From the NCBI GenBank assembly GCA_000830175.1, contig JQIS01000005.1:1-64000 (forward strand): a stretch of 64,000 bases of DNA. Reading direction: 5' to 3'. Origin of the DNA: Sulfurovum sp. FS08-3. GTDB taxonomy: Bacteria; Campylobacterota; Campylobacteria; Campylobacterales; Sulfurovaceae. Shown here one piece after another: positions 8,977 to 17,430 of this stretch. Every line of letters starts with the position of its first letter. Position 1 is the first letter of the stretch. The position numbers and the translations under genes are program-made. Below the pieces are notes generated by a model that was not told the DNA's origin, made no database searches, and saw nothing but the letters and a program-made list of their open reading frames with translations.

Positions 8977-9001
8977 GATAAATGCAAAGGCGTACAAATA
9001 A
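8966..9001 (+). pseudogene. Truncated RelE/ParE-type toxin start (11 codons)
   Basis: A GTG overlapping the antitoxin-like gene's end opens VKIEINAKAYK and then a TAA. The residues look like the first beta-strand and helix start of RelE/ParE toxins. If so, the toxin has been lost and only the antitoxin is left. The call is short and tentative. Confidence 0.4.
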
Positions 9002-9022
9002 AAATAATGATGATAAGTAGAT

Positions 9023-9037
9023 AAAAAAATGACATTT
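9023..9037 (+). repeat. Right duplication flanking the inserted cassette, overlapping the hsdR start
   Basis: Run of A followed by ATGACATTT, matching 8704-8718. This copy carries the start codon used by hsdR. Confidence 0.6.
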
Positions 9038-12000
9038 ACAAGCGAAGCAGAGTTTGAAAAGGCTTTTATAGGAGTTTTGAGGGAGTGTGGTTGGGGTGAA
9101 TATCCTATTATCAAAAATCCAACAGAGGAGGATTTGCTTCAAAACTGGGCAAATATACTCTATGAAAACAACAAAGGGATAGATAGATTAAACACTATCC
9201 CTCTTACAAAGAGTGAAATGGCACAAATCATCGAGCAGATAAATGCTCTCAAAACGCCGCTTAAACTCAATGGCTTCATCAACGGCAAAACCGTAAGTAT
9301 CACAAGAGACAATGCGCTAGACACCCTACACTACAGCAAAGAGATAAGTCTCAAAATGTACGATAGACGAGAAATAGCCGCAGGGCAAACCCGTTATCAG
9401 ATTGTGCAACAACCCATATTTAAAACCAAATCAAAAATTTTAAACGACCGTAGAGGCGATGTGATGTTGCTTATCAACGGTATGCCCGTCATTCATATCG
9501 AACTCAAAAAAAGCGGAGTGCCTGTAAGTCAAGCCTATAATCAAATAGAAAAATACTCAAGAGAAGGTGTATTTACGGGGTTTTTTGCTTTGGTGCAGAT
9601 ATTTGTAGCAATGGAGCCAGAGGAGAGTCTCTATTTTGCCAATCCTGGGATGGATGGAAGATGGAACAAGGATTATTATTTCCATTGGGCGGATTTCAAT
9701 AATGAACCCATCAATAACTTCAAAGATGTCGCCTCTACACTGCTAAGTATCCCTATGGCTCATCAGTTGATTGGTGACTATACAGTGCCAGATGATGCCG
9801 ATGGAGTCTTAAAAGTAATGAGAAGCTATCAGTACTATGCAGCCAACGCTATAAGCGATAAAGTCGGCAAGATAAAAGATTGGAAGAGCAAAAACACCTT
9901 AGGCGGGTACATTTGGCACACCACAGGAAGCGGTAAGACGATGACGAGTTTCAAATCCGCCGAGCTGATAGCCAACTCCAAAGATGCCGATAAGGTGATA
10001 TTTTTGATGGATAGGATAGAACTAGGGACGCAATCTCTTCTTGAATATCAATCTTTTGCAGAGGATAAAGATGATGTACAAGCGACCGAAAATACGGGGG
10101 TGTTGGTGACGAAGCTCAAAAGTAGCGACCCCCAAAACACACTCATTGTCACCTCTATCCAAAAAATGAGTCGGATAAATAGCGAAGAGGAGGGACTCAA
10201 AGCCAAAGATTTGGAACTTATGAGCAATAAAAGAGTGGTCTTTATCGTCGATGAGGCACACCGTTCTACTTTTGGGAGTTCCGCCCAAAGCGATAAAGAT
10301 GGTATGCTCATCACTATCAAAAAGACATTTCAAAATGCCATCTTTTTTGGTTTTACAGGCACTCCAATACACGAAGAAAATAAAAAGAAAGATAGTACAA
10401 CAGCCACAGTTTTTGGAGATGAACTTCACAGATACAGCATAGCCGATGGAATACGAGATAAAAACGTACTGGGGTTTGACCCGTACAAAGTGCTTACTTA
10501 TAAAGATAAGGACTTAAGAGAAGCTATAGCCTTACAACAAGCAAAAGCAAACGATGCACAAGAGGCTCTAAGTGATGAGAAAAAGAAAAAAGTATTTCTC
10601 AAATATATGAACGAAGTCAAAATGGCAGGAGATAAAGACGAAGCGGGTAAATACATCAAAGGGATAGAGGATTTTGTACCCAAAGCACAATACGAGAGAG
10701 ATGAACATAGAAACAAGGTAGTCGAAAATATCGTAGATGGGTGGATGACGCTTAGTCAAAATTCTAAATTTCATGCCATTTTTGCGACAAGCAGCATTCC
10801 CGAAGCGATAATGTATTATAGGCTACTCAAAGCCAAAGCACCAGAACTTAAAGTGACGGCTTTGTTTGATTCGACTATTGATAATGAGGATGGAATCTCA
10901 ACGGCATTTAAAGAAGAGGGATTGGTGGAGATTTTGGAAGATTACAACCAAAGGTACGGACAAGATTTTTCGCTCAAAAACTTCCCAAAATTCAAAAAAG
11001 ATATTGCTTCACGACTTGCCCATAAAAAACCCTATATCACCCTAGAAAAGAGTCCCCAAAAACAGATAGATTTGCTTATTGTGGTCGATCAAATGCTTAC
11101 AGGGTTTGATTCAAAGTGGATTAATACGCTCTATCTCGATAAACTCCTAGAATACGCCAATATCATCCAAGCTTTTTCGAGAACCAATAGGCTTTTTGGG
11201 ATAGATAAACGATTTGGTACTATCAAATACTACCGATACCCCCATACCATGCAAGCCAATATCAATAGAGCCATCAAACTCTATTCGGGCGATAAACCAC
11301 TGGGACTCTTTGCCGATAGGCTAGAGAGTAATCTCAAAAAACTCAATGGCATTTTTGATGAAATTGATGAACTCTTTGAAAATGCCAAAATCGAAAATTT
11401 TGAAAAACTCCCCGATGATAGGGCGGAAAAGGGTAGATTTGCTCAGTTGTTTAAAGCGTTTATCGAGACACTGGAGGCTGCAAAAATCCAAGGGTTTGTG
11501 TGGGGCAAACAACCTCTTGAGCTTGATGAAAACATCTATCATATTTTGCTGCAACGCTACAAAGAACTCTCGCAAATGGGTCAAAGAGATGGTGAGAGTA
11601 TGGATATTGCTTTTGAAATTGATGGCTACATCACCCAAATAGATACCGACAAAATCGATACGGATTTTATGAACTCACGATTTGATAAATATCTCAAAAC
11701 TTTAACAAGTGGCAATCCAGAAGAAATTGAAAAAAGACTCAATGAACTCCATAAATCGTTTGCGACATTAAGCCAAGAGGAGCAAAAGTATGCTAATATT
11801 TTCATCCACGATATCCAAAGCGGAAACATTCAAATAGATGAGAACAAATCTTTTAAAGAGTATATTGCTCAGTATCAAGCCAATGCAGAAGATGAGCAAA
11901 TTGCTGAACTCGTTGCGTTATTGGGACTCGATGGAGCAAAACTTAAAAAGATGTTGGGTAGCCCAATCAATGATACCAATATCAATGATTACGGTCGTTT

Positions 12001-12139
12001 TGATGAGCTAAAAAACAGCGTGGATAAAGCCAAAGCCAAAGCCTATTTTGAAGAGCTTGAAGGATGCACCATCCCTATCCCAAAGGTCAATAGGAGAGTT
12101 CATAATCGACTCAAAAAGTTGCTTTTGCAAAGGCAATAG
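9029..12139 (+). CDS. hsdR: Type I restriction enzyme, restriction/translocation subunit R
   Basis: HsdR translocates DNA using ATP and cuts it far from the recognition site when the site is unmethylated. The 1036-residue product has the expected order: an N-terminal PD-(D/E)XK nuclease (GDVMLL near 143, then HIELKK near 160), a helicase domain with Walker A TTGSGKT near 301, the DEAH box (IVDEAHRS) near 403 and FGFTGTP near 435, a second RecA-like half containing DQMLTGFDSKW, and a helical C-terminal domain that binds the M/S core. It is intact, so the type I system is likely functional. Confidence 0.95.
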   Translation: MTFTSEAEFEKAFIGVLRECGWGEYPIIKNPTEEDLLQNWANILYENNKGIDRLNTIPLTKSEMAQIIEQINALKTPLKLNGFINGKTVSITRDNALDTLHYSKEISLKMYDRREIAAGQTRYQIVQQPIFKTKSKILNDRRGDVMLLINGMPVIHIELKKSGVPVSQAYNQIEKYSREGVFTGFFALVQIFVAMEPEESLYFANPGMDGRWNKDYYFHWADFNNEPINNFKDVASTLLSIPMAHQLIGDYTVPDDADGVLKVMRSYQYYAANAISDKVGKIKDWKSKNTLGGYIWHTTGSGKTMTSFKSAELIANSKDADKVIFLMDRIELGTQSLLEYQSFAEDKDDVQATENTGVLVTKLKSSDPQNTLIVTSIQKMSRINSEEEGLKAKDLELMSNKRVVFIVDEAHRSTFGSSAQSDKDGMLITIKKTFQNAIFFGFTGTPIHEENKKKDSTTATVFGDELHRYSIADGIRDKNVLGFDPYKVLTYKDKDLREAIALQQAKANDAQEALSDEKKKKVFLKYMNEVKMAGDKDEAGKYIKGIEDFVPKAQYERDEHRNKVVENIVDGWMTLSQNSKFHAIFATSSIPEAIMYYRLLKAKAPELKVTALFDSTIDNEDGISTAFKEEGLVEILEDYNQRYGQDFSLKNFPKFKKDIASRLAHKKPYITLEKSPQKQIDLLIVVDQMLTGFDSKWINTLYLDKLLEYANIIQAFSRTNRLFGIDKRFGTIKYYRYPHTMQANINRAIKLYSGDKPLGLFADRLESNLKKLNGIFDEIDELFENAKIENFEKLPDDRAEKGRFAQLFKAFIETLEAAKIQGFVWGKQPLELDENIYHILLQRYKELSQMGQRDGESMDIAFEIDGYITQIDTDKIDTDFMNSRFDKYLKTLTSGNPEEIEKRLNELHKSFATLSQEEQKYANIFIHDIQSGNIQIDENKSFKEYIAQYQANAEDEQIAELVALLGLDGAKLKKMLGSPINDTNINDYGRFDELKNSVDKAKAKAYFEELEGCTIPIPKVNRRVHNRLKKLLLQRQ

Positions 12140-12210
12140 GCTTTAATGTGCAAAAGAGTCAAATTTTCCAAACTGTTTCGACAGTAAACCCAATCAACAA
12201 GAGAAGTAGC

Positions 12211-14376
12211 ATGAATATTGAGACACTATTAACGCACCAGCACGACTTTATTGATTACACCTCATCACTCCAAGAGGCTATTGAGGTGATGACACACTAT
12301 GAAATGCACTACATCATTATTGTTCAAGAGAGTCGAGCCGTAGGTATCTTGACCGAAACCGATATTGTGCGTCTCTACCATGAGGGGGTTGATTTTGGTG
12401 AGAGGGCCTATCACTATGCCGCAAAGATGCTTATTAGTGTCAATATCAAACGACCTATCAATTTTATTTTGACATTGATGAGCGATAACACTATCAAACG
12501 CATTGTTATTACCAACGATGAGGGAGAGTATTGCGGTACGGTTTCGCTTGAAGATATTATCTATCTCTTTGAAGCAGAAGTTCACCAGCAGCGTACCCTT
12601 ATCAATCAACTTTGCCATGAGGGCAATGCGGCTTCTATTATCGCTCACAACGCCTCATTGGAGTATGCCCTTGATACGATGTGTCAAAAATCAATCGAGT
12701 CGATTGTCGTGGGTGACAAAGATTGCAAACCCATTGGCATTATTACCCAAAGCGATATTGTCAAACTTGCCAAAAGTGCAATCAATTTACACCAAGAGGT
12801 TAATCTCTTCATGCACACACCCATTCTCACTATTGACACCAACCTTCATATCAATGATGCGATCGAGAAGATGCGTAAACACCGTATTCGCCACCTTATG
12901 ACAAGAGACAACGACGGGGAGTATTACATTATAGGTCTCAAAGAGATACTCAACAATTTGCGAGGCAACTACTCTACTTTTTTGGAAAATAAGCTCAAAG
13001 ATACCCGCCATACTTTTGATGCCATGCAAGAATTGGTGATTGAAGTGCTTGATTTTGGGGCGCAGCAGATTATCTCATGGATGAACAAAGAGGCGAAAAA
13101 TAGACTCAATCTTGCCATTGATGCACCCATTGCCAAGCTATTTGATACGCAGAGATGGCAAGAGATTTATGCCAAACTTCAAGAGTGCGGACACTACTCG
13201 CAAAAGATTCACTTAGGAGACGCTATTTTTGGTGCTACTTTCTCACACAATGATATTTTGGGTACGAAAATTATCAAAGTTCTTTTGAATGATATTACCC
13301 AAATAGAGACGCTCAATACCCAACTGCTTCACAATATCGAACAAAATTACCAAATGACACTTCAATCGCTTGTGGAGCTTGTAGAGAGTCGTGATACCTA
13401 TACAGGAGGACACTCCTTGCGTGTTGCTACCTACTCCAAAGCCATTGCTGCGCAGATGAAACTATCGCAAAAAGAGTGTGAATTGGTCTATCAAGCGGGT
13501 ATCTTGCACGATATTGGCAAAATTGTCACTCCCGATACGGTACTGCTCAACCCTGGCAAACTCTCCCCATTGGACTATAAACTCATTCAAGAACACGTCC
13601 AAGTAGGCTACTCAATACTCTCAAAAATCCCTATGTATCATGACATTGCCAATATTATTCGATACCACCACGAACGCTATGATGGCAAAGGCTACCCTTA
13701 CGGTATCCAAGGAGAAGAGATACCTCTACTTGCCTCTATTTTGGCTATTGCCGATAGTTTTGATGCAATGACTACCAATCGAATCTACAAGGCCCGCAAA
13801 TCCAAAGAGGAGGCGATAGAGGATATTTGCAACAACAAATCCAAACAGTTTCATCTCGAGATTGTCAAAAAAGCCAAAATCGCCTTTGAACAAGTAGAGA
13901 TCGATGCAACCGCTTCGCAACTCCCTACCAATCCAATCGAACAAGAGCGTTTTGCCTACTTCTACCGTGACCGCTTGAGCAATGCCTACAACGAGGAGTA
14001 TCTCAATCATATTCTTAGCACCAACCGTTTTGAATGTCACTATCGCTATGTTCATCTTGTCTCTTTGCACAATTTCAACAACTTCAACCAAAGAGAGTCG
14101 TGGCAGATGGGCAATCGCCTATTGGCTATCATCGCCGACTACTTTATCAAAAGCTACCCCTTAGCCCTCGTGGTGCGTATCCATGGAGATGATTTTGCTA
14201 TGCTCTCCAAAGAGCTATTGGAGATTGACATTGAGGCGTTTACCCATCAAGCGTTTTTTGCCCAAAGCCAACTTGAGGCGAGTCTCATGACGATTGATTT
14301 GGAAAGAAGAGGCGTAGAGAGTTTGGATGAGCTTGAAAGCCTCATTCGTTCGATTGGAAAAAGCGATGCAAAATAA
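12211..14376 (+). CDS. CBS-pair / HD-GYP / degenerate GGDEF signalling protein
   Basis: A cytoplasmic protein of 721 residues from the ATG used here. Two CBS pairs (about 1-125 and 145-260) can bind an adenosine nucleotide. A central region leads into an HD-GYP phosphodiesterase domain with HDIGK near 433 and HHERYDGKGYP near 488, the family's metal-binding and GYP signature, so it probably degrades cyclic di-GMP. The C-terminus resembles a GGDEF domain in which the signature is reduced to HGDDFAML, and it is unlikely to synthesise c-di-GMP. The frame extends upstream to a GTG at 12148, but AGAAG before the ATG at 12211 and the start of the CBS domain favour the latter. Confidence 0.85.
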   Translation: MNIETLLTHQHDFIDYTSSLQEAIEVMTHYEMHYIIIVQESRAVGILTETDIVRLYHEGVDFGERAYHYAAKMLISVNIKRPINFILTLMSDNTIKRIVITNDEGEYCGTVSLEDIIYLFEAEVHQQRTLINQLCHEGNAASIIAHNASLEYALDTMCQKSIESIVVGDKDCKPIGIITQSDIVKLAKSAINLHQEVNLFMHTPILTIDTNLHINDAIEKMRKHRIRHLMTRDNDGEYYIIGLKEILNNLRGNYSTFLENKLKDTRHTFDAMQELVIEVLDFGAQQIISWMNKEAKNRLNLAIDAPIAKLFDTQRWQEIYAKLQECGHYSQKIHLGDAIFGATFSHNDILGTKIIKVLLNDITQIETLNTQLLHNIEQNYQMTLQSLVELVESRDTYTGGHSLRVATYSKAIAAQMKLSQKECELVYQAGILHDIGKIVTPDTVLLNPGKLSPLDYKLIQEHVQVGYSILSKIPMYHDIANIIRYHHERYDGKGYPYGIQGEEIPLLASILAIADSFDAMTTNRIYKARKSKEEAIEDICNNKSKQFHLEIVKKAKIAFEQVEIDATASQLPTNPIEQERFAYFYRDRLSNAYNEEYLNHILSTNRFECHYRYVHLVSLHNFNNFNQRESWQMGNRLLAIIADYFIKSYPLALVVRIHGDDFAMLSKELLEIDIEAFTHQAFFAQSQLEASLMTIDLERRGVESLDELESLIRSIGKSDAK

Positions 14377-14389
14377 ATAAGGAGGCAGT

Positions 14390-14620
14390 GTGTTATTGGT
14401 AATGTTTTTGGTCTATTGGACACCGCTTGTATTGGCTAGTATGGTGATTGTGATGATATTTGCTCATAAACACTGGGTGAGAGTAGTTTTTGGTTTTGTC
14501 GCTATCTATCTCTTGGGAATTTATCTTTTTTCTGCTATAGTCTCTTATTATCACGAAAAAGATACTTTGACGACAAAACCCGTCACACACATTACCCATT
14601 TAGGAGCCAATTATGTTTAG
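14390..14620 (+). CDS. Small two-segment inner-membrane protein
   Basis: This 76-residue protein of unknown function has two hydrophobic segments (about 1-23 and 29-52) and a short hydrophilic tail. It begins with GTG directly after a strong GGAGG ribosome-binding site and overlaps the next gene by eight bases, so the two are co-translated. No family was recognised. Confidence 0.6.
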   Translation: MLLVMFLVYWTPLVLASMVIVMIFAHKHWVRVVFGFVAIYLLGIYLFSAIVSYYHEKDTLTTKPVTHITHLGANYV

Positions 14621-15110
14621 AGTCCTTTTACTCTCCCTCTTTTTTCTATTTTTATCGACCCCGCTTTTTGCGGCCGAAGAGTCGTCGTGGCTAGAGAGTG
14701 AAACAATCGGCGATTTTTCTATGGAGATGGAGGAAAAATCCTTGAAAGAGAAGCTCATTTGTGATTTTAAGCGAGACAAAGAGCAGTGGTGGGGTGCTGA
14801 TGGACTCTATCATCAAACGTGGAGTTGTCCATCTAGGGGAATTGATTTTGATATGAGTTCCCAACGCAAAGGCGGCAGTAAAATTATCACCCGTATTACC
14901 ATCACCGCACCCAGCCAATTGAAAACCAAACGGGGCATTGGTATTGGTAGTAGCGAACAAGAGGTGATTCGAGCCTACAACAATGTCAAAGAGAGCCAAG
15001 CAACACGCCCCAAAGAGACCTTTGTAGCGGGTAGCGTTTTTGGCGGATTGTTTTTTGATTTTCAAAACGGCAAAGTGGTATCGATTATGCTAGGTGCTGC
15101 AGCTGAGTAG
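14613..15110 (+). CDS. Secreted protein of unknown function
   Basis: The 165-residue product starts with a clear Sec signal peptide (basic start, hydrophobic run, cleavage expected after LFA). Two cysteines (in LICDF and WSCPS) could form a disulfide in the periplasm. The central GIGIGSSEQEVIRAYN segment resembles the repeated GxxxxEVxxxYG turn found in several small periplasmic domains. No enzyme motif is seen. It overlaps the small membrane protein gene upstream, suggesting a joint envelope role. Confidence 0.6.
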   Translation: MFRVLLLSLFFLFLSTPLFAAEESSWLESETIGDFSMEMEEKSLKEKLICDFKRDKEQWWGADGLYHQTWSCPSRGIDFDMSSQRKGGSKIITRITITAPSQLKTKRGIGIGSSEQEVIRAYNNVKESQATRPKETFVAGSVFGGLFFDFQNGKVVSIMLGAAAE

Positions 15111-15205
15111 TTTGCGGTGAGCGTCACTCCCTGCTACGATACGGAATAAAACCACACTCATCAAGTTTAGCAAATCACATATCAAAAAATTTTACAAATA
15201 ATTGC

Positions 15206-15673
15206 TTATTTCTTTTTGATTTGTTCTAGCATTTTAATTAATTTATCTTTTTGTCTTATAAGTTCTTCTTGTTCTTTTATTGTTTTTTGATTTTGATTTA
15301 TTGTTTTTTGATTTTGATTTATTGTTTGTTTGTTTTGATTTATTGTTTTTTCATTTCTTGCAATTTCATTATCATATTTTAGTATTTTTTCTAAATTATC
15401 ATTATATTTTCTACTAAGTTCTGCAATCTCTTTTTCAATTTGTGCTATTTGTGCATCAAGTCTTTTTTCTTCTGCTTTACCTTTTGCTATTTCTTCATCA
15501 AGTCTTTTTTCTTCTTCAGTATAGGCAGTGACTACTGCTCCTGTTTGTGCAATGAGTGTTTTTAAAAATGGATTTCCTTGGGCGGGAGTTGCACTTGTAT
15601 TGCTATCCATATCCTCTTTGGCTATCAAGCTTGTCGTAATAAGCAGTGATAGTGTTAGTAGTTTTAGTTTCAT
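15206..15673 (-). CDS. Exported coiled-coil protein with heptad-like KTINQNQ repeats
   Basis: A 155-residue protein with a Sec signal peptide (cleavage near SLIA-K) and then almost uninterrupted charged coiled coil. The C-terminal third contains three to four copies of a KTINQNQ heptad, encoded by 21-bp tandem DNA repeats, so its length may vary between strains. Its ATG overlaps the stop codon of the nuclease-gene remnant (ATGA), so translation was probably coupled to that gene. Function is unknown; a periplasmic spacer or scaffold is a guess. Confidence 0.6.
   Translation of the reverse strand: MKLKLLTLSLLITTSLIAKEDMDSNTSATPAQGNPFLKTLIAQTGAVVTAYTEEEKRLDEEIAKGKAEEKRLDAQIAQIEKEIAELSRKYNDNLEKILKYDNEIARNEKTINQNKQTINQNQKTINQNQKTIKEQEELIRQKDKLIKMLEQIKKK
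15279..15341 (-). repeat. Three tandem 21-bp units inside the coiled-coil gene
   Basis: Units start at 15279, 15300 and 15321. The first two are identical, the third differs slightly, and a fourth partial unit follows. Each encodes one seven-residue turn of the coiled coil, so copy-number changes would keep the frame. Confidence 0.8.
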
Positions 15674-15831
15674 TGTTTGTTATCCAAATGCTTTTTGAGT
15701 TCATCGATAGAGATATTAAGCTCTTTGGCTACCTCTTCGATAGAGAGTTTAAATTTGGTTATCATTTTGATAGCCATATTGAGCGTAGTTTCTACTATTC
15801 CCTCTTGTTTGCTGGTTAGAATTGCTGTAGG
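15670..15831 (-). pseudogene. 3' remnant of an Rpn/PD-(D/E)XK transposase-family nuclease gene
   Basis: About 53 codons are open, including LNMAIKMITKF and LSIEEVAKELNISIDELKK. This is the typical C-terminal tail of the Rpn (recombination-promoting nuclease, PDDEXK transposase-like) proteins, in which a helix-turn-helix follows a basic stretch. The catalytic part is missing and an in-frame TAA stands at 15832, inside the first CRISPR repeat. The remnant abuts the CRISPR array, which suggests that the array or a deletion removed the rest. Confidence 0.6.
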
Positions 15832-16029
15832 TTAAAGCATATTTCTTGTGAATCTTCTTTAATACTGTATTATACCAAATGGGGATTTGAAAGTAGGTTA
15901 AAGCAGGTAAACTAATGGCACTCACATACCAACAATTATACCAAATGGGGATTTGAAAGTAGGTTAAAGCCTATGTTTTCTGATGTTATGTCTATCTTGA
16001 TTATACCAAATGGGGATTTGAAAGTAGGT
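15827..16029 (+). CRISPR. Short cas-less CRISPR array, three spacers
   Basis: Two complete 36-bp repeats (15869-15904, 15935-15970) and a third copy lacking its last six bases (16000-16029) are preceded by a 12-bp repeat end (15827-15838). The repeat starts ATTATACC and ends GTAGGTTAAAGC. The three spacers are 30, 30 and 29 bp (15839-15868, 15905-15934, 15971-15999) and unrelated to each other. Repeat and spacer lengths fit type II arrays, but subtype cannot be fixed without cas genes and none lie in the window. Both ends are degenerate, so this looks like a relic or an orphan array served in trans. Confidence 0.85.
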
Positions 16030-16059
16030 AGGGCGGTGCTGTAATTAAACTTTATTCAC

Positions 16060-16065
16060 TATAAT
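16060..16065 (+). promoter_or_regulatory. -10 box for the glutaredoxin-ATPase-nuclease-glyQ operon
   Basis: TATAAT stands 78 bases ahead of the glutaredoxin-like start and just past the CRISPR array. The four genes downstream are overlapping or one base apart, so this is the likely main promoter for all, including glyQ. Confidence 0.45.
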
Positions 16066-16142
16066 ATCACTATTCAATTTTATTCGCTCTTCTCCTCCGA
16101 TTTGGTTGGGGTGAGGGTGGAAATGCAATCAGGAGAACACCA

Positions 16143-16397
16143 GTGGATAACAAACCTCAAAAACCCAGACAAAAAACGGTAGTACTCTTCACCTCTCCCA
16201 CTTGTAAATGGTGTAGCGTAGCCAAAAATTACTTCAAATCCAACGATATTAAATTCAAAGCCATTGACATTACCAAAGACAAAAAAGCAGAGTATGATTG
16301 CCTAGCCCACGGATGCCGTGGAGTACCCGTCATTATGATAGGCAGCCAATGGATTTGCGGATTTGACGAGAAGAAGATTAAACGGGCGTTGGGATAG
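16143..16397 (+). CDS. Glutaredoxin-like thiol-disulfide protein
   Basis: An 84-residue thioredoxin-fold protein: first strand TVVLFTSPTC, active-site CKWC (about residues 20-23), cis-proline motif GVPVIMI and a final GFDEKKI helix as in glutaredoxins. Such proteins reduce disulfides or glutathionylated proteins in the cytoplasm. The start is a GTG behind AGGAG. It is one base from the ATPase gene, so it leads the operon. Confidence 0.85.
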   Translation: MDNKPQKPRQKTVVLFTSPTCKWCSVAKNYFKSNDIKFKAIDITKDKKAEYDCLAHGCRGVPVIMIGSQWICGFDEKKIKRALG

Positions 16398-16398
16398 T

Positions 16399-17430
16399 AT
16401 GCAACTAGAACTCCAAAACATCGGTATGATCAAAGAAGCAAAGGTTACTATCGATGGGCTTACTGTGATTGCTGGGGAGAATGATACGGGGAAGAGTACA
16501 TTAAGTAAAGCATTGTTTTATGGATTAACTATTATTAGAGAAGTTCAATCCAATGCTAGTGATGGAAAATTAACAACTGTTGACTACCCAACTGTTTTAG
16601 CTTGTACAGATATATTTAAAGTTGATATTTTACAAGGAATAAATGTAGAGTATTTAAAAAATTCAATTATCGAACTAACTATTAATGGACAAACAATAAA
16701 TCCCAAATTACTATCAGGAGCAAGTGCAACACAAATAAACGATAAAGTCAAAAATATGACAATTCCAGAGGCTATTTTTATAGAAACTCCATTAGTGTGG
16801 AATTTTTCAGATTTTTTTCGAGATATTGCTCAAATAGAGTCTCAAATGAGAATTAAATTAAATTACCCATTTTTAATGAAAGATTTAAACTTTAAGCTTC
16901 ATATCAAAAGTGCTTCTGATGGAGTCGATATTAAGAAGCAGATGACTGAGCTTATGGGTGGCGAGTTTAAAAAAGATGAGATGGGTCGTTACTATTTTGA
17001 CAAACAAGGTCAGAAAATTGATTTAGTTAATACCGCTACAGGAATCAAAACCTTTGGTATTTTTCAAGTACTTTCTCAAAACAATTGGCTTAATCAAGAT
17101 ACTGTTTTAATCCTCGACGAACCCGAAGTACACATTCATCCAAAATGGCAACTTGAAATGGCAAAAGTGATTGTGGATTTGGTAAAAAATGGGGTGAAAA
17201 TAGTGGTTAATTCTCATAGTCCTTATATGATAGAAGCACTTAAACGCTACAGTGATAGAGCAAACTTGCAAGATAAAACCAATTTTTATTTAGCGCAAGA
17301 TGGATTTATAAAAAAAATCAATGATAGCAATTCACAAACACTAGTTTCTATTTATGAAAAACTCTCTGAACCTTATGATATTTTTGAAGAGATGGATAGT
17401 CAAAGATTGGAAAAGTTTATCAATGGCTGA
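16399..17430 (+). CDS. AAA (ABC/OLD-like) ATPase, candidate defence-system component
   Basis: A 343-residue ATPase of the RecF/OLD-like group. Walker A GENDTGKS lies at 26-33, the Walker B LILDEPE motif with D240/E241 follows a long insertion, and an H-loop NSHSPYM starts at 271. The insertion between the Walker motifs is only about 200 residues, so no long SMC arm is present. There is no Toprim domain, unlike full OLD nucleases. An earlier in-frame start at 16363 lies inside the glutaredoxin-like gene; ATG 16399 fits the first beta-strand (MQLELQNIG). It overlaps the downstream nuclease-like gene by 8 bases, so the two are probably an ATPase-effector pair. The DNA looks richer in A+T than the flanking housekeeping genes. 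Confidence 0.8.
   Translation: MQLELQNIGMIKEAKVTIDGLTVIAGENDTGKSTLSKALFYGLTIIREVQSNASDGKLTTVDYPTVLACTDIFKVDILQGINVEYLKNSIIELTINGQTINPKLLSGASATQINDKVKNMTIPEAIFIETPLVWNFSDFFRDIAQIESQMRIKLNYPFLMKDLNFKLHIKSASDGVDIKKQMTELMGGEFKKDEMGRYYFDKQGQKIDLVNTATGIKTFGIFQVLSQNNWLNQDTVLILDEPEVHIHPKWQLEMAKVIVDLVKNGVKIVVNSHSPYMIEALKRYSDRANLQDKTNFYLAQDGFIKKINDSNSQTLVSIYEKLSEPYDIFEEMDSQRLEKFING

Noticed and set aside
16040-16142. A fourth CRISPR repeat or leader after the array
   Set aside because: The sequence after 16030 does not match the repeat; a promoter and glutaredoxin-like gene follow instead.
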